From Cyanobacteria bacterium SIG31 (lineage in GTDB: Bacteria > Cyanobacteriota > Vampirovibrionia > Gastranaerophilales > Gastranaerophilaceae): a stretch of 40,987 bases of DNA. Positions within the stretch are counted from its first letter, which is position 1. Every line of letters starts with the position of its first letter. The notes under the pieces are model-generated. The model was not told where the DNA came from, made no database searches, and saw nothing but the letters and a program-made list of their open reading frames with translations. This document shows, piece after piece, positions 8,341 to 17,521 of the stretch. Made by a program: the position numbers and the translations under genes. The stretch spans positions 1 to 40,987 of the forward strand of contig SUTX01000018.1 in the NCBI GenBank assembly GCA_015152465.1, written 5' to 3'.

Positions 8341-9498
8341 TCATACAAATTGTACATTAACTTTTTTTAAATATTTTTCTTCTAAAACCTTAGCCATTTG
8401 TTTTATTATATTTTTTCTTATCTCAATCTCAATCGGAAGATTTGGATCATAGTGAGCTTTATTCATCTGAGCACCAACAAGGAAATTTATACAGTCAGAA
8501 TCTAAAAGAAAATCCATTAATATCTTAGCAGCATTTTTTTCAGGTTTTCCACTTTCTAGATATTCTAATGTCTTTGTCAATGTTAGGATTCCTTCTGTAA
8601 CTAAATCAACTCCGTCCATTTTAGAAAGTCCTGGAAGTTTTCCTGCTGTTGAAGATATATCAGCTATTACTGGTATATTCAACTCTCTTGAAATTATATT
8701 CGCAGTTGTACCTCCAGAAATAGCTTTTTTGCCTTTAAACTCTATAAAAGTTTTTGCATAATAATTATCTTTTTCTTGATGATATGGAGGTCCTGTAAAT
8801 ATAAGTGATTCACGAGGGTTTCTACAGTATATTGATAGTATAGATGTATCGTCCTTAAGTTCTCTATTAAGCGCAATTAATTCCACTTGTCTTACTAAAT
8901 ATTCACTTAAATCTTTTGATGATATTTCGGGCTCCTGTTCTAATTTATTAAGAATAATCTTAATTAAACCACTTCTCTCAAGACCTAAAGGATATGCCCT
9001 TGTGCCCATTGCTACTTGAGTCGCACCATCAGAGCAAAAGATAATTCTATCAAATTTTTCTAGTTTGATATTATAAACTTTCATTTTACGATTTTTAAAG
9101 TCTTTTGATTCAATTATCTGATATTCAGGTTTTAAAACTTCTCCATTCCTTATCCATATAAAATCAGGATTTCCTTCTTCTACAATTTTAGCTTTTCCGT
9201 TTTCATAACAATCAATTGCAGAAAATGTTGAATAACTTATTCCTCGCACCTTGCACACAGGTAATGAGTTCATAATAATTTCACAAGAATTTTCAATATC
9301 AGAATTACTTTCTAAAAATTTTAAAAGCATAGTAGAAGTCATACAGGCTAATATATTTGCTTTAATCCCACTTCCCAAACCATCGGAAAGAACAGCAACA
9401 ACACGATTCAAATTTGGAAATCTGCCTGATGTATAAAAATCACCATATGCATTTTGATTGTATTTTTTTTTCTGAGAACATGCAACGTCAATAAACAT
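8341..9498 (-). CDS. SpoIIE-family PP2C-type protein phosphatase
   Basis: A 385-residue protein. The PP2C-like fold shows metal-binding motifs: AVLSDGLGSG near 35-44, FCSDGAT near 152-158 and DDTSIL near 213. Residues beyond about 230 form a second domain of unclear identity (SGGTTANIISREL near 260). No membrane segment is seen. It starts 2 nt after the sensory hydrogenase gene, so the two are translationally coupled and are likely one signalling unit: redox or H2 sensing leading to dephosphorylation of a partner such as an anti-sigma antagonist. No such partner is in the window. The pairing recalls hydrogenase-phosphatase clusters of fermentative Firmicutes. Confidence 0.85.
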   Translation of the reverse strand: MFIDVACSQKKKYNQNAYGDFYTSGRFPNLNRVVAVLSDGLGSGIKANILACMTSTMLLKFLESNSDIENSCEIIMNSLPVCKVRGISYSTFSAIDCYENGKAKIVEEGNPDFIWIRNGEVLKPEYQIIESKDFKNRKMKVYNIKLEKFDRIIFCSDGATQVAMGTRAYPLGLERSGLIKIILNKLEQEPEISSKDLSEYLVRQVELIALNRELKDDTSILSIYCRNPRESLIFTGPPYHQEKDNYYAKTFIEFKGKKAISGGTTANIISRELNIPVIADISSTAGKLPGLSKMDGVDLVTEGILTLTKTLEYLESGKPEKNAAKILMDFLLDSDCINFLVGAQMNKAHYDPNLPIEIEIRKNIIKQMAKVLEEKYLKKVNVQFV

Positions 9499-9500
9499 TA

Positions 9501-11225
9501 TTATTTTTTATCCTCATTAATATTTGAATCATAACCTTCTGCAATGGAATTTAGCAGTAATTCCGTTTCTACCATGTGTTCCCCAAGAAGACTTGCAATC
9601 TCTTGTACAGTAGCAATATTTTTTGTAATAACTTCTCTTGCTTTTTGCGCAATCTTACTTCTATCTATTTCCGATTTAGTAACATCAGATATTACAGCAC
9701 CTATGAGCTCATTATCTTCAATTGTAAAAATGCTTATGTCATAAACCTTTTCATCAATCGCATAGTGCTCTTGGTGAATATCTTTACCAGTATCAAGTGC
9801 TGACTTGAATAACTCACCAAAAGGTATAATCCTATCCAACGAAGCACCAGTTAAGCCATCTTGGCGTGATGCAAATATTTCATACATATCGCCCAAGAAC
9901 ATTTGCTCAAAAGAATCATTCGCTTCTACAATTTCCATATTTGAATCAACAATAACAACTGCTGAAGGCATACAACGAAGCATTGCAGCAGCTTTTCTTA
10001 CTGCTATTTTTCTCATATAAGAAACGCACATTGAAGTTTCTGCATTACCTGAAATCAAAGCATTGACGAATTCCCTACAGCTTCCATAACCACAACCTCC
10101 ACAATTAAGCTCATCTTCTGGTTTATGTTTACTAATTTTCTTTAATGCTTTTGTTATTTGATCAATAGAATATTCGACTTTTTTAACAGGCGATGGAAGA
10201 TAATCTTCATAAATAACTTTTTTAGGTTCTTTTGGGATTTCATCTCTATATTCAGCTTTCGCATAAATATCAGAAGTAATCATTATTCGAGATTTTTCAC
10301 TAGACAAACAAGGGCCATTTATACATCCGCCTGCACAACCCAATGCTTCAACAAAAATCTTGTTCGTAATTTTATTAGGATTGATATTCTGTAACGACTT
10401 ATCAAAAGCTTCCAATGAACTTACACCAATAAAAGTAACGTCGTTTTTCTCTATACCAACACGCCTTATTGTTTCATTCATTCCGCCCTCTAGCGGATAC
10501 AATGCTCCTTCATAAGCATTTTCTGGAACAAATTTGCAATCTTCATTAATTTCAATATGTTCAACATCAATAAACTCTTCTTTAATCCAATAGTTTAGTT
10601 CATCAAACGTTAACGCTACTGAAATCAAATCAGGATGTTTATCAGATTCATTTTTCTTTGCAATACAAGGACCTATGAATACAACCTTGATATCATCCCC
10701 AAAAGCATCTTTAAGTAAACTAGCATGCGTTAATGCTGGAGATGCAATTGGCGTGATATTATTTGCAAATTCCGGTTTATAAAGTCTTATATAATCGTCA
10801 ATTACAGGACAAGCTGAAGATATATAAAGCCCCGCTCCCCCTTTATTAAGCATTTTAGCAGTTTGAATAGAAACTTCTTGTGCGCCTAAAGCTGTTTCAC
10901 TAACACCAGCAAAACCTAATTTTTTTAGTGCAGCTATCATTTTTTCTTTAGAAAAATTATACACACCCGCCCAGCTTGGAGCAAGAGAAACATAAACCTT
11001 TTTCCCTGTTAAAAACAGAGCTTTTACTTTATCAATATCGTTTCTTACTTTTTTAGCCCCTACAGGACAAATTGTTACACAATGTCCACAAGCTATACAC
11101 TTATCATTAATTACTGAAGCACTTCCGCCTTGAATCCTGATAGCTTTGACATGGCAATCACGAATACATTTATAGCAGTCATTACATTCATTTTTTAAAG
11201 TATAAACCGGATATGTTTTTTCCAT
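9501..11225 (-). CDS. Sensory [FeFe] hydrogenase with Fe-S and PAS domains (HydS-like)
   Basis: A 574-residue protein. Residues 10-60 hold two [4Fe-4S] ferredoxin motifs. The H-cluster domain (about 70-320) has ISSACPVI (Cys139), GPCIAKKN (Cys187) and ALGCAGGCINGPC (Cys297, Cys301). CGGCGYGSC at 375-383 plus Cys400 form a further Fe-S site, and a PAS domain spans about 412-520. Position 138 is Ala where catalytic enzymes have the proton-transfer Cys, as described for the sensory enzyme HydS of Thermotoga maritima, so slow turnover and a sensing role are expected. There is no kinase domain; output is probably through the coupled SpoIIE phosphatase. Confidence 0.88.
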   Translation of the reverse strand: MEKTYPVYTLKNECNDCYKCIRDCHVKAIRIQGGSASVINDKCIACGHCVTICPVGAKKVRNDIDKVKALFLTGKKVYVSLAPSWAGVYNFSKEKMIAALKKLGFAGVSETALGAQEVSIQTAKMLNKGGAGLYISSACPVIDDYIRLYKPEFANNITPIASPALTHASLLKDAFGDDIKVVFIGPCIAKKNESDKHPDLISVALTFDELNYWIKEEFIDVEHIEINEDCKFVPENAYEGALYPLEGGMNETIRRVGIEKNDVTFIGVSSLEAFDKSLQNINPNKITNKIFVEALGCAGGCINGPCLSSEKSRIMITSDIYAKAEYRDEIPKEPKKVIYEDYLPSPVKKVEYSIDQITKALKKISKHKPEDELNCGGCGYGSCREFVNALISGNAETSMCVSYMRKIAVRKAAAMLRCMPSAVVIVDSNMEIVEANDSFEQMFLGDMYEIFASRQDGLTGASLDRIIPFGELFKSALDTGKDIHQEHYAIDEKVYDISIFTIEDNELIGAVISDVTKSEIDRSKIAQKAREVITKNIATVQEIASLLGEHMVETELLLNSIAEGYDSNINEDKK

Positions 11226-11235
11226 AACTCTACCT

Positions 11236-11472
11236 TTATTTTAATTCTTCAAGCAAACCAACCAATTGTCCTTGCGTAACTTGAATATGTTCAACACCAT
11301 CTATATATATTCTTGGACCTACATTACATTTATTTTCACAAAGAGAACCTATTATTTTTACTTCTACTTCTAAGTTATTACTTTCGATAAAATTCTTTAT
11401 AAAATCCAAATTTTCCTGATTACCTTTTGCGAAGCAAGCACTTCCCATGCATATTTTTATTTCGTGTGTCAT
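11236..11472 (-). CDS. Thioredoxin-like [2Fe-2S] ferredoxin
   Basis: A 78-residue thioredoxin-fold [2Fe-2S] protein. CMGSAC near residue 8 and CENKC near 45 supply the four ligands. It is distinct from the second copy in this operon. Placed between rex and the sensory hydrogenase, it probably exchanges electrons with the latter. The spacing to both neighbours is about 10 nt. Confidence 0.82.
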   Translation of the reverse strand: MTHEIKICMGSACFAKGNQENLDFIKNFIESNNLEVEVKIIGSLCENKCNVGPRIYIDGVEHIQVTQGQLVGLLEELK

Positions 11473-11482
11473 CTTTTATATC

Positions 11483-12094
11483 TTAAACCTCGTTATTATT
11501 TGTAAACTGTAAAAAACTTCCTATTAAATTTTCATTCCATACTTTAACATCCTTTGGTACATCAAGAATGCACGGAGTAAAATTCCATATATATTTAATT
11601 CCTGCACCTGCAAGATAATTTGCAGCACTTTTAGCATATTCCTTAGGAACGGTTAAAATAGCAATGTCTACCCCCAGCCTTAAAGCTAAATTACTAACCT
11701 TTGTTAGGTCAAAAACTTCTTTACCATTTATAATAGTTCCTATTTTTTTAGGATCATTGTCAAACATCGCAAGAATATTTAGTCCATAGTCTTTAAAACT
11801 ATCATATTTTGCAAGAGCAGAGCCTAAATTCCCTGCACCAACAATAAAAGCATCTCTATTCTGTTTAAACCCAAGCTTTTCTTCAATAGCAAATTTAAGT
11901 TTTTTTACTTCATATCCAACTCGACACTTGCCTGAATTATCAAGATACTTAATATCTTTTCTAACTTGAGAATCGTCTATATTCAATAATTGAGCAATTT
12001 TTGTACTCGATATATACTGTTCATTTTCACTCAAATTATCAAAAATAAAATGATATAAACTTAAGCGGTTAATAACTTTTTCAGGTATATTCAC
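11483..12094 (-). CDS. rex: Redox-sensing transcriptional repressor Rex
   Basis: A 203-residue repressor with an N-terminal winged helix (about 1-75; LNIDDSQVRKDIKYL is the recognition region) and a Rossmann domain with GAGNLGSALAKY near 85-96. Rex binds operators when NAD+ dominates and leaves them when NADH rises, controlling fermentation genes. I prefer the GTG at 12094 because GGAGG lies six bases before it; an upstream TTG at 12100 abuts that GGAGG directly. It heads the hydrogenase operon and follows adhE across a hairpin, so partial readthrough from adhE could give autoregulation. Confidence 0.93.
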   Translation of the reverse strand: MNIPEKVINRLSLYHFIFDNLSENEQYISSTKIAQLLNIDDSQVRKDIKYLDNSGKCRVGYEVKKLKFAIEEKLGFKQNRDAFIVGAGNLGSALAKYDSFKDYGLNILAMFDNDPKKIGTIINGKEVFDLTKVSNLALRLGVDIAILTVPKEYAKSAANYLAGAGIKYIWNFTPCILDVPKDVKVWNENLIGSFLQFTNNNEV

Positions 12095-12122
12095 GCACAA
12101 CCTCCAGTTTTAATGCAAAACA

Positions 12123-12156
12123 ATTCGGAGGTTTGAAAAAATTCAAACCTCCGAAT
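12123..12156 (-). terminator. hairpin between adhE and rex (terminator or attenuating hairpin)
   Basis: A perfect 15-bp stem (ATTCGGAGGTTTGAA / TTCAAACCTCCGAAT) with a 4-nt loop lies just after the adhE stop. On the minus strand it is followed only by TTGTTTTGC, a weak T-tract, so termination may be partial and rex may receive adhE readthrough. Confidence 0.75.
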
Positions 12157-12161
12157 CAGCT

Positions 12162-14795
12162 TTAAACAATGCCATTATATGCATTTAAGAAGATTTCTTT
12201 TATTTCGCTCATTAATGGATATCTTGGATTAGCTCCTGTACATTGGTCGTCAAAAGCTCTTTCAACCAATATATCAAGATTAGCCATGAACTCGTCTTCT
12301 TTAACACCAAAATCTTTAATAGATTTTGGAAGATTTAATGCTGTCATTAAATCATCAACTGCTTTAAGCAGTAATTCAACTTTTTCATCGTCATTTTTAC
12401 CACCTAAACCTAAGTTATCAACGATTTGACCGTATTTAGTCTTAGCACAAGGATATTTGTATTGAGGGAATATCGCTTGTTTAGTTGGTTTATCAGTTGC
12501 GTTGAACTTGATAATTTGACGGATTAATAATGCGTTTGCAACACCGTGAGGAATGCTGTACATTGCACCCAACTTGTGAGCCATAGAGTGGCATAATCCT
12601 AAGAATGAGTTAGCAAATGACATACCTGCGATTGTTGCCGCATAGTGCATTTTTTCTCTAGCAATTGGATCATTAGCACCTTCGTTGTATGAACGTACTA
12701 AGTATTTGAAGATTAACTTAGTAGCTTCTAAAGCATTTGAATTTGTGAAGTTTGTAGCTAAACAAGAAACATATGCTTCAAGAGAGTGAACTAATGCGTC
12801 GATACCTGATGCTGCTGTTAAACCTTTTGGCATACCGTCAACGAAGTTAGGGTCAACAATAGCCATATTAGGTGTTAAAGCGTAATCAGCGATTGCATAT
12901 TTATAATGAGTTTTTTCATCAGTAATAATTGAGAATGGAGTTACTTCAGATCCTGTACCTGATGTAGTTGGAATACAAACCATTGTAGCCTTTTCACCAA
13001 GTTGAGGAATTTCACAAATTCTCTTTCTGATATCCATAAATCTCATAGAGATGTCATCAAAGTTTGTATCAGGTTGTTCATATAATAACCAAATAATCTT
13101 ACCAGCGTCCATTGGAGAACCACCACCAAGAGCGATAATTACGTCTGGTTCGTATGGTCTTACAATAGCCATTGCTTCATTAATTGTAGCAATTGTAGGA
13201 TCTGGTTTTACATCAAAGAATACTTGGTGATCAACACCGATTTCATCTAATACTCTTGTAATATTATCTACTGCACCTGAGTTAAATAAGAAACGGTCAG
13301 TTACAATAAATGCACGCTTTTTACCCTTAAGTTCTCTAAGAGCTAGGTCAGTACAACCTCTCTTGAAGTAAACTTTAGGAGGAACTTTGAACCATAACAT
13401 ATTTTCTCTCCTTTCAGCTACAGTCTTATAGTTTAACAAATGTTCTACACCAATGTTACCAGAAACAGCGTTTCCACCCCATGAACCACAACCTAATGAA
13501 AGAGATGGTTCTAACTTGAAGTTAAATAAATCACCAATACCACCTTGAGAAGATGGAGAGTTGACTAATACACGACAAGATGGCATTTTTTCTGCGTATG
13601 CATTAATTCTATCAGATTTTCTTTCATCTGTATAAAGAGCTGATGAGTGACCTGCACCACCTTTGAAAACTAATTCATAAGCCATTTCTGTAGCTTCTTC
13701 AAAGTTTTTAGCTTTATACATAGTTAAGATTGGAGAAAGTTTTTCTCTTGAGAATGGATCTTCCCAATCAAGTTTTGCTCTTTCGCAAAGAAGAATTTTT
13801 GAATCACTTGGAATTGAGAATCCAGATAATTCAGCAATCTTAGAAGCAGGTTGACCAACGATAAGTGGGTGAGCTGTTCCTCTCTTTGGATCAATGAAAG
13901 GTAAATCAATCATTTTCTTTTCATCTTCTTTAGATACTAAATAAGCACCACGGTAGATGAATTCTTTTTTAACTTCTTCATATATATCTTCTACTACGAT
14001 AACTGATTGTTCAGAAGCACAAATCATACCGTTGTCGAAAGTTTTTGACATAAGAATTGAAGATACAGCCATTTTAATATCAGCTGTTTCATCAATAACA
14101 GCAGCTACGTTACCAGGGCCTACACCTAAAGCTGGTTTACCTGAAGAATAAGCTGCTTTAACCATACCAGGACCACCAGTAGCTAAGATACAGCTAATAT
14201 GTTCGTGGTGAAGTAAAGCATCAGACAATTCCATTGAAGGAACATCAATCCATCCGATAATGTCTTTTGGAGCACCAGCTTCAACAGCTGCATTTAAAAC
14301 GATTTTTGCAGCTTCGATTGTGCAGTTAGTTGCTCTTGGGTGTGGTGAAAATACGATACCATTTCTAGTTTTTAAAGCTAATAAAGCTTTGAAAATAGCT
14401 GTTGAAGTTGGGTTAGTAGTAGGAATGATACCTGCTAAAATACCTAAAGGTTCTGCAACAGTTTTGATACCATTTTCTTTATCTTCGCTAATGATTCCGC
14501 AAGTTTTTGCGTTTTTGTGTTTGTTATAGATGTATTCAGAAGCAAAGTGGTTTTTAATAATCTTGTCTTCTAAAACACCCATGCCAGTATCTTCTACAGC
14601 CATTCTAGCTAAAGGAATACGAGCTTTGTCAGCAGCAGTAGCAGCTGCCTTAAAAATTCTGTCAACTTGTTCTTGAGTAAATTGTTCATACTCAGTTTGA
14701 GCTTTTTTTACTCTTTCAAGCATTTCATTAAGAGCATCAATATTATCTACTAATGCGCTTTTCTTTTCTGCTTTCTTTTCTAATACTTTCGGCAT
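12162..14795 (-). CDS. adhE: Bifunctional acetaldehyde-CoA / alcohol dehydrogenase AdhE
   Basis: An 877-residue enzyme converting acetyl-CoA to acetaldehyde and then ethanol with two NADH. Residues 1-440 are the CoA-acylating aldehyde dehydrogenase with catalytic Cys259 ([10 protein letters not shown]). Residues from about 460 are the iron-dependent alcohol dehydrogenase with [34 protein letters not shown] and the His-rich metal motif [16 protein letters not shown] near 735. Length is normal for AdhE. GGAG lies 7 nt before the ATG. Its promoter has consensus boxes and lies close to Rex-like sites, matching the common control of adhE by Rex. Confidence 0.97.
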   Translation of the reverse strand: MPKVLEKKAEKKSALVDNIDALNEMLERVKKAQTEYEQFTQEQVDRIFKAAATAADKARIPLARMAVEDTGMGVLEDKIIKNHFASEYIYNKHKNAKTCGIISEDKENGIKTVAEPLGILAGIIPTTNPTSTAIFKALLALKTRNGIVFSPHPRATNCTIEAAKIVLNAAVEAGAPKDIIGWIDVPSMELSDALLHHEHISCILATGGPGMVKAAYSSGKPALGVGPGNVAAVIDETADIKMAVSSILMSKTFDNGMICASEQSVIVVEDIYEEVKKEFIYRGAYLVSKEDEKKMIDLPFIDPKRGTAHPLIVGQPASKIAELSGFSIPSDSKILLCERAKLDWEDPFSREKLSPILTMYKAKNFEEATEMAYELVFKGGAGHSSALYTDERKSDRINAYAEKMPSCRVLVNSPSSQGGIGDLFNFKLEPSLSLGCGSWGGNAVSGNIGVEHLLNYKTVAERRENMLWFKVPPKVYFKRGCTDLALRELKGKKRAFIVTDRFLFNSGAVDNITRVLDEIGVDHQVFFDVKPDPTIATINEAMAIVRPYEPDVIIALGGGSPMDAGKIIWLLYEQPDTNFDDISMRFMDIRKRICEIPQLGEKATMVCIPTTSGTGSEVTPFSIITDEKTHYKYAIADYALTPNMAIVDPNFVDGMPKGLTAASGIDALVHSLEAYVSCLATNFTNSNALEATKLIFKYLVRSYNEGANDPIAREKMHYAATIAGMSFANSFLGLCHSMAHKLGAMYSIPHGVANALLIRQIIKFNATDKPTKQAIFPQYKYPCAKTKYGQIVDNLGLGGKNDDEKVELLLKAVDDLMTALNLPKSIKDFGVKEDEFMANLDILVERAFDDQCTGANPRYPLMSEIKEIFLNAYNGIV

Positions 14796-14840
14796 ATGTC
14801 ATCTCCTTTTTAAATTGTGATTAAATTCCTGATTACCAAT

Positions 14841-14869
14841 ATTTTATTACGCAAAAATTTCCCTGTCAA
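14841..14869 (-). promoter_or_regulatory. adhE promoter
   Basis: TTGACA (consensus) and TAAAAT with a 17-bp spacer on the minus strand, about 50 nt before the adhE ATG. A 10-bp palindrome GTTTATAAAC (14872-14881) abuts the -35 box. A TTGTGA motif at 14815-14820 lies in the predicted leader. Confidence 0.75.
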
Positions 14870-14904
14870 CAGTTTATAAACAGTAAATTACAGTTATTTT
14901 ACTA

Positions 14905-14923
14905 TTGTGACAACACATCACGA
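14905..14923. promoter_or_regulatory. Rex-like operator, site 1
   Basis: TTGTGA CAACACA TCACGA is an inverted repeat matching Rex half-sites (TTGTGA / TCACAA) in 11 of 12 positions, but with a 7-bp instead of the usual 6-bp centre. It lies upstream of the adhE -35 box in the shared adhE/hydCBA regulatory region. Confidence 0.45.
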
Positions 14924-14935
14924 ATGCCAATTGAA

Positions 14936-14953
14936 TTGTGACAAAATGCACAC
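14936..14953. promoter_or_regulatory. Rex-like operator, site 2
   Basis: TTGTGA CAAAAT GCACAC is a perfect left half-site, a 6-bp centre and a degenerate right half. It begins 31 bp after site 1, about three helical turns, and shares the block ATTGTGACAA with it. A further TTGTGA lies at 15069-15074, just upstream of the hydC promoter. Confidence 0.4.
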
Positions 14954-15090
14954 CTGTTTAATAGTGTGCTTTTTACACCTTTTAGAATTTTTCAATTCGT
15001 TTTTTCTTCTAATTTCTTTATAAAAATTTAATATAATTTCGTGCAATTCTTCTCAATTCTTTTTAGAATTGTGATTTTTTGAATTATAGT

Positions 15091-15120
15091 TTGCAAAATA
15101 TTTCTTTTAGGTGATATAAT
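15091..15120 (+). promoter_or_regulatory. hydCBA promoter
   Basis: TTGCAA and TATAAT with an 18-bp spacer; the predicted start lies about 38 nt before the hydC ATG. TTGTGA at 15069-15074 lies about 20 bp upstream of the -35 box. Confidence 0.7.
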
Positions 15121-15164
15121 TATCTATGTGGGTGAATTAGATAATTATGGAACTAGGAGAAAAG

Positions 15165-15659
15165 ATGAACGAAACCGTTAATTCAAAAGTCGACTTCAAA
15201 GCTATGGAAGAGATTTTGAAGTCTTTTGACTACAAAAAATCGTATTTAATTGCGATGTTACAAAAGGTTCAGGCTATATACAAATATTTACCTGAAGAAG
15301 CTATGACCTATATTGGCGAACACGTTGATGGACTTTCACCAGCAACTGTTTTTGGTGTTGCTACATTTTACGCACAATTTTCATTAGAGCCAAAAGGCAA
15401 ATACGAAATCAAAGTTTGCGATGGTACTGCTTGTCACGTTAGAGGTTCTTTACCTGTACTAAATGCAATAAAAGAAAAAATTAAACTTGAAGAGGGTAAA
15501 TTTACAACAAAAGACGGTTTATTTACTCTTGAAATTGTTAGTTGCTTAGGCGCTTGTGGTCTCGCACCTGTTGTAGTTATTAACGAGAAAGTTTATCCTC
15601 AAATGACTCCTGACGCAATTACAATAATACTTGATACCTTGATGAAGGAGGAACAATAA
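15165..15659 (+). CDS. hydC: NAD-linked [FeFe] hydrogenase subunit HydC (NuoE-like)
   Basis: A 164-residue [2Fe-2S] subunit of the trimeric hydrogenase. An N-terminal helical bundle (about 1-75) precedes a thioredoxin-like domain with CDGTACHVRG near 90 and CLGACGLAP near 131, the four cluster ligands of NuoE. ATG at 15165 is chosen because AGGAG lies five bases upstream; an in-frame ATG at 15147 has none. It overlaps hydB by one base. Confidence 0.92.
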   Translation: MNETVNSKVDFKAMEEILKSFDYKKSYLIAMLQKVQAIYKYLPEEAMTYIGEHVDGLSPATVFGVATFYAQFSLEPKGKYEIKVCDGTACHVRGSLPVLNAIKEKIKLEEGKFTTKDGLFTLEIVSCLGACGLAPVVVINEKVYPQMTPDAITIILDTLMKEEQ

Positions 15660-17512
15660 TGGCTTTGAATATTGATATTAAAGAAGAGCAAAGAAAAGCT
15701 CAAGAAGTTATAACTCAACAAGGTTTAAGAGTTCTTGTCTGTGCAGGAACAGGTTGCGTTGCAAACGGCTCACTAAAAGTAATTGAAAAGTTTAAAGAAC
15801 TTGGTGCTGATGTTTCTACATTAACTGAATATGACAAAATGACTATCGTCCCAACTGGCTGTCACGGTTTTTGTGAACAAGGTGTTCTTGTTATAATTCC
15901 AGACAAACATGTCACATATGTAAAAGTAAAAGAATCTGATGTAGAAGAAATTTACGAAAGCCACGTTAAAAATAATCAACCGGTTGAAAGATTGCTTTAC
16001 ACAGATCCTGCAACAGGTAACCATGTTCATAAAAATGAAGAAATTAACTTTTACGCTAAACAAACTCGTACAGCACTAGCAAACTGCGGACATATTAATG
16101 CAGAATGCATTGAAGAAGCAATTGCAGTAAGAGGCTATGAAGCATTGGCAAATGTTATTGCGAGTGGTAATCCAGATGCAGTTATTGACGAAATCGAAAA
16201 ATCTGGCTTGCGTGGAAGAGGCGGCGGAGGCTTCCCTACCGGCCGTAAATGGAGATTTACAGCTGCTAACAAAGGTGGAAAATCTTATGTAGTTTGTAAC
16301 GGTGACGAAGGCGACCCAGGTGCATTTATGGACCGTTCAATTATGGAAGGCGACCCTCATAAACTTATTGAAGGTATGGCAATTGCAGCTTATGCTATAG
16401 GCGCAGATGAAGGTTATATATACGTTCGTGCAGAATATCCTCTTGCAATTAAACGTTTAAGAAAAGCTATTGCTGATGCTGAAGCTAAAAACTACTTGGG
16501 TAAAAATATCATGGGAAGTGATTTCTCATTTGATTTACATATTAAAGAAGGTGCTGGTGCTTTTGTTTGCGGCGAAGAAACAGCCCTAATCGCATCTATC
16601 GAGGGTGAACGTGGTATGCCAAGACCAAAACCACCATTCCCTGCTAATAAGGGCTTGTTTGGACGCCCAACATTGATTAATAACGTTGAAACACTGGCAA
16701 ACATTCCTGTAATTATGTTACACGGAGCTGATTGGTTTGCTAAAATGGGTACAGAAACTTCAAAAGGCACAAAAACTTTTGCGCTTACTGGTGATGTTAA
16801 TAACACAGGTCTTATCGAAATCCCTATGGGTACAACTCTTAGAGAGATTGTATTTGACATAGGTGGCGGAATGAGAGATGGCAAAAAGTTCAAAGCTGTT
16901 CAAATCGGTGGGCCATCAGGCGGTTGTTTAACAGAAGAGCACTTAGATATTCCTATGGATTATGACAACCTAATTAAAGCAGGAGCAATGGTTGGCTCAG
17001 GTGGTCTTGTTGTTATGTCTGATAAAACTTGTATCGTTGAAGTTGCAAGATTTTTCATGAATTTCACTCAGAACGAAAGTTGCGGAAAATGCGTTCCTTG
17101 TAGAGAAGGTACAAAGAACATGCTAGCTATTCTTCAAAAAATAGTTGACGGCAAAGGTACAATGGAAGATTTAGATACACTTGAAGAACTTGCTTTAGCT
17201 GTTAAAGACGGTTCACTTTGTGGCTTAGGTAAAACTGCACCAAACCCAGTTCTTTCAACTCTAAAATATTTCAGAGACGAATATATTGCTCACATCAAAG
17301 ATAAAAAATGTCCTGCAGGAGTTTGTTCTTCAATGACATCTTATGTTATTGATCCTGAAAAATGTAAGGGTTGCTCAAAATGTGCAAGAAATTGCCCTGT
17401 TGGTGCAATTACTGGTGAAATCAAATCACCATTCACAATTGACCAAGATAAATGTATTAAATGTGGTGCTTGCGTAAGCAATTGTCCATTCAAGGCTATA
17501 GAAAGAAAATAG
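15659..17512 (+). CDS. hydB: NAD-linked [FeFe] hydrogenase subunit HydB (NuoF-like)
   Basis: A 617-residue flavoprotein subunit. An N-terminal thioredoxin-like [2Fe-2S] domain (CAGTGC, CHGFC; about 25-115) is followed by the NuoF core with the glycine-rich NADH/FMN site GLRGRGGGGFPTGRKW near 182 and CNGDEGDPGAF, an SLBB domain, the [4Fe-4S] motif ESCGKCVPCREGT near 477, and two C-terminal ferredoxin motifs (CKGCSKCARNCP, CIKCGACVSNCP). This is the architecture of HydB of ferredoxin/NADH-dependent, electron-bifurcating hydrogenases rather than of complex I NuoF. AAGGAGG lies seven bases before ATG. Confidence 0.95.
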   Translation: MALNIDIKEEQRKAQEVITQQGLRVLVCAGTGCVANGSLKVIEKFKELGADVSTLTEYDKMTIVPTGCHGFCEQGVLVIIPDKHVTYVKVKESDVEEIYESHVKNNQPVERLLYTDPATGNHVHKNEEINFYAKQTRTALANCGHINAECIEEAIAVRGYEALANVIASGNPDAVIDEIEKSGLRGRGGGGFPTGRKWRFTAANKGGKSYVVCNGDEGDPGAFMDRSIMEGDPHKLIEGMAIAAYAIGADEGYIYVRAEYPLAIKRLRKAIADAEAKNYLGKNIMGSDFSFDLHIKEGAGAFVCGEETALIASIEGERGMPRPKPPFPANKGLFGRPTLINNVETLANIPVIMLHGADWFAKMGTETSKGTKTFALTGDVNNTGLIEIPMGTTLREIVFDIGGGMRDGKKFKAVQIGGPSGGCLTEEHLDIPMDYDNLIKAGAMVGSGGLVVMSDKTCIVEVARFFMNFTQNESCGKCVPCREGTKNMLAILQKIVDGKGTMEDLDTLEELALAVKDGSLCGLGKTAPNPVLSTLKYFRDEYIAHIKDKKCPAGVCSSMTSYVIDPEKCKGCSKCARNCPVGAITGEIKSPFTIDQDKCIKCGACVSNCPFKAIERK

Positions 17513-17521
17513 GTGGCAGAT

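Noticed and set aside
8331..8357. Longer start of the thioredoxin-like protein at 8357
   Set aside because: It overlaps the preceding gene, has no ribosome site, and adds residues not expected in the family.
12123..12156. Full terminator separating adhE from rex
   Set aside because: The stem is strong but the T-tract is poor and no promoter was found in the 30 bases left before rex; partial readthrough is more likely.
14872..14881. GTTTATAAAC palindrome as the main Rex site
   Set aside because: It lacks the GTGA core and fits only loosely; the TTGTGA sites nearby are better candidates.
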